From positions 1 through 5,551 of the forward strand of contig CANEUJ010000101.1 of assembly GCA_947441745.1 (NCBI GenBank): a stretch of DNA of 5,551 nucleotides, given 5' to 3'. The notes beneath the pieces are model-generated. The model had not been told where the DNA came from. It saw nothing but the letters and a program-made list of their open reading frames with translations, and ran no database searches. Shown piece after piece: positions 4,173 to 5,551 of the stretch. Made by a program: the position numbers and the translations under genes. Position 1 is the first letter of the stretch. Each line of letters begins with the position of its first letter. The stretch comes from Neisseriaceae bacterium (GTDB lineage: Bacteria; Pseudomonadota; Gammaproteobacteria; Burkholderiales; UBA11063).

Positions 4173-5551
4173 CTATTGCCAACCAAATTTGCGTTCATAA
4201 AAGCCTTTCATAAGTTGAACTAGCACCATATAACCAATAACGATAGCAAATACCCAGCCAAAGTATGATAATGGCACTGCTGTCATACTTACATAAGAAG
4301 CTATATTACCCATAGGTAGACTAATACCAATAGTTACAATTACCAAAGTCATTACTATCAATGACCATGCAGCACGACTTTGTAAGAATGGAATCTTACG
4401 CGTACGTATCATATGTACTATCAGTGTTTGAGTTAATAATCCTTCGATAAACCATCCAGACTGAAATAGTGTTGCACCCAAAATAGTATTAGCATGATAA
4501 ACATTCCATAATACTATAAAGGTAATAACGTCAAAAATAGAACTTAAAGGCCCAAAGAAAATCATAAAACTTAATAAACCTTTAGGATTCCACTTCTGAG
4601 GCTTAGCAATAAACTCTTTATCTACGTTATCAAATGGAATCACCACTTGAGAAATATCATAAAGTAAATTTTGAATTAATAAATGAATCGGTAACATTGG
4701 TTCAAATGGTAGAAAAGCTGAAGCTATTAATACACTAAATACATTACCAAAATTAGAACTTGCAGTAATCTTAATATATTTTAGCATGTTAGCAAATGTT
4801 TTACGTCCCTCTTCTACCCCACTTTCTAATACCATCAAGCTTTTTTCAAGAAGGATAATATCAGCAGCTTCTTTGGCAATATCTACAGCACTATCAACTG
4901 ATATACCAATATCTGCCACTCGAAGAGCAGCCGCATCATTAATCCCATCCCCCATAAAACCAACAACATGCCCATTATCATGAAGAACACTTACAATCCT
5001 CTCTTTATGAGCAGGACTAAGTTTTGCAAATACTGTAGTGTCCTCGGCTATCTTAGCTAGTTCAATATCAGAGAATTTATCAATCTCAGTCCCAAGAAGC
5101 ATTCCCTCAACATTAAGTCCAACCTCACGACAAACTTTAGCAGTAACAAGTTCATTATCCCCTGTTAGAATTTTAACGGAAATTCCATGTCGGTTCAGTG
5201 CCTGAAGAGCTGGTTTAGTAGTTTCCTTTGGAGGATCTAAAAATGCAATATAGCCAACTAATATCATGTTATATTCATCAGACACTGAATAAATATCTTT
5301 TTTAGTATCAGAGTAATGTTTTACTGCAACAGCAACCACACGAAGCCCATCAGCATTTAACTGAGCCGTAACTGATTTTAACTCTTCTAATAACTCATCA
5401 GTTAATGGTAATATTTCCATATTATGATAAGCCCCGCTACAGCAGCTTAACATTTCTTCAACAGCACCCTTACAAATCAGGGTATGGTGTTCAACATAAT
5501 CAGTTACTACCACTGACATCCTACGTCTTTGAAAGTCAAAAGGTACTTCAT
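4173..5551 (-). CDS. mgtA: Magnesium-importing P-type ATPase MgtA/MgtB, C-terminal half (5' end outside window)
   Basis: This inner-membrane P3B-type ATPase imports Mg2+. Only the last 458 codons are present (first whole codon at 5549-5547), about half of the roughly 900-residue family length. The frame stays open to the window edge. The ATG at 5519 is internal, since the codons before it spell EVPFDFQRRR, matching the family's DEIPFDFERRR, so the phosphorylation site lies upstream of the window. Counting from that Met, the nucleotide-binding KGA is at 18-20, DPPKE at 95-99, TGDNE at 119-123, HKERIV at 171-176 and the hinge GDGIND at 190-195. Six membrane segments follow near 256-272, 280-297, 318-338, 355-372, 383-402 and 419-438, and the C-terminus FGWQ is like E. 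coli YGWQ. MgtA and MgtB cannot be told apart here. The usual Mg2+-responsive leader would lie outside the window. Confidence 0.97.
   Translation of the reverse strand, partial: EVPFDFQRRRMSVVVTDYVEHHTLICKGAVEEMLSCCSGAYHNMEILPLTDELLEELKSVTAQLNADGLRVVAVAVKHYSDTKKDIYSVSDEYNMILVGYIAFLDPPKETTKPALQALNRHGISVKILTGDNELVTAKVCREVGLNVEGMLLGTEIDKFSDIELAKIAEDTTVFAKLSPAHKERIVSVLHDNGHVVGFMGDGINDAAALRVADIGISVDSAVDIAKEAADIILLEKSLMVLESGVEEGRKTFANMLKYIKITASSNFGNVFSVLIASAFLPFEPMLPIHLLIQNLLYDISQVVIPFDNVDKEFIAKPQKWNPKGLLSFMIFFGPLSSIFDVITFIVLWNVYHANTILGATLFQSGWFIEGLLTQTLIVHMIRTRKIPFLQSRAAWSLIVMTLVIVTIGISLPMGNIASYVSMTAVPLSYFGWVFAIVIGYMVLVQLMKGFYERKFGWQ

Noticed and set aside
4948..4950. Ala instead of Pro in the ATPase hinge motif (GDGINDAAAL, E. 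coli has GDGINDAPAL)
   Set aside because: I recall MgtA-family sequences from other bacteria with Ala here, and all other motifs are intact, so it is probably normal family variation.
4786..4983. 65-codon open frame on the plus strand
   Set aside because: It is opposite the conserved GDGIND region of the Mg2+ ATPase. Its Ser/Ile/Ala-rich product is typical of an antisense shadow.
5517..5519. ATG at 5519 as the start of a 448-residue protein
   Set aside because: The frame stays open upstream and encodes conserved family sequence (EVPFDFQRRR), so this Met is internal and the gene is cut by the window edge.

Overview
The window is AT-rich bacterial chromosome, roughly one third G+C by eye in the coding parts. 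The two complete enzymes and the partial transporter read like gammaproteobacterial proteins. AspRS and MgtA resemble the E. coli proteins almost throughout. The serine dehydratase has the iron-sulfur cysteine pattern, including a C-terminal cysteine, described for Legionella pneumophila. An AT-rich gammaproteobacterium of the Legionella/Francisella kind is a reasonable guess, but the exact lineage is inference.

Layout from left to right. Positions 1-406 hold no recognisable gene. On the minus strand this stretch carries two extended -10 elements with the same 9 bases (TGATATAAT) and, at the very edge, a ribosome-binding-site-like sequence, so it looks like the promoter and leader region of a leftward gene beyond position 1. 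It also holds a degenerate inverted repeat. Positions 407-481 are a tRNA-Arg(CCG) on the minus strand, and 492-896 encode a small lipoprotein of unknown function with a TTG start, only 10 nt upstream of the tRNA. Positions 897-1015 are a short divergent intergenic region with a near-palindromic pair of opposed extended -10 elements, one for the lipoprotein/tRNA unit and one for aspS.

From 1016 to 2788 runs a complete aspS (aspartyl-tRNA synthetase, plus strand). It overlaps by 11 bp, tail to tail, a complete L-serine dehydratase gene on the minus strand (2778-4148). Upstream of that, 24 nt away on the same strand, lies the 3' half of an MgtA/MgtB-type magnesium-importing P-type ATPase gene that enters from beyond position 5551.

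Functionally this is mostly housekeeping: translation (tRNA-Arg, AspRS), serine catabolism to pyruvate, and Mg2+ uptake. The transporter and the dehydratase look co-transcribed, as do the lipoprotein and the tRNA. I see no CRISPR array, insertion sequence, prophage gene or defence system. The points worth a second look are the symmetric divergent promoter, the repeated TGATATAAT promoter module, a glycine in place of the flipping-loop glutamate of AspRS, the gene overlap that encodes the predicted fourth Fe-S ligand of the dehydratase, and the lipoprotein-tRNA transcription unit.
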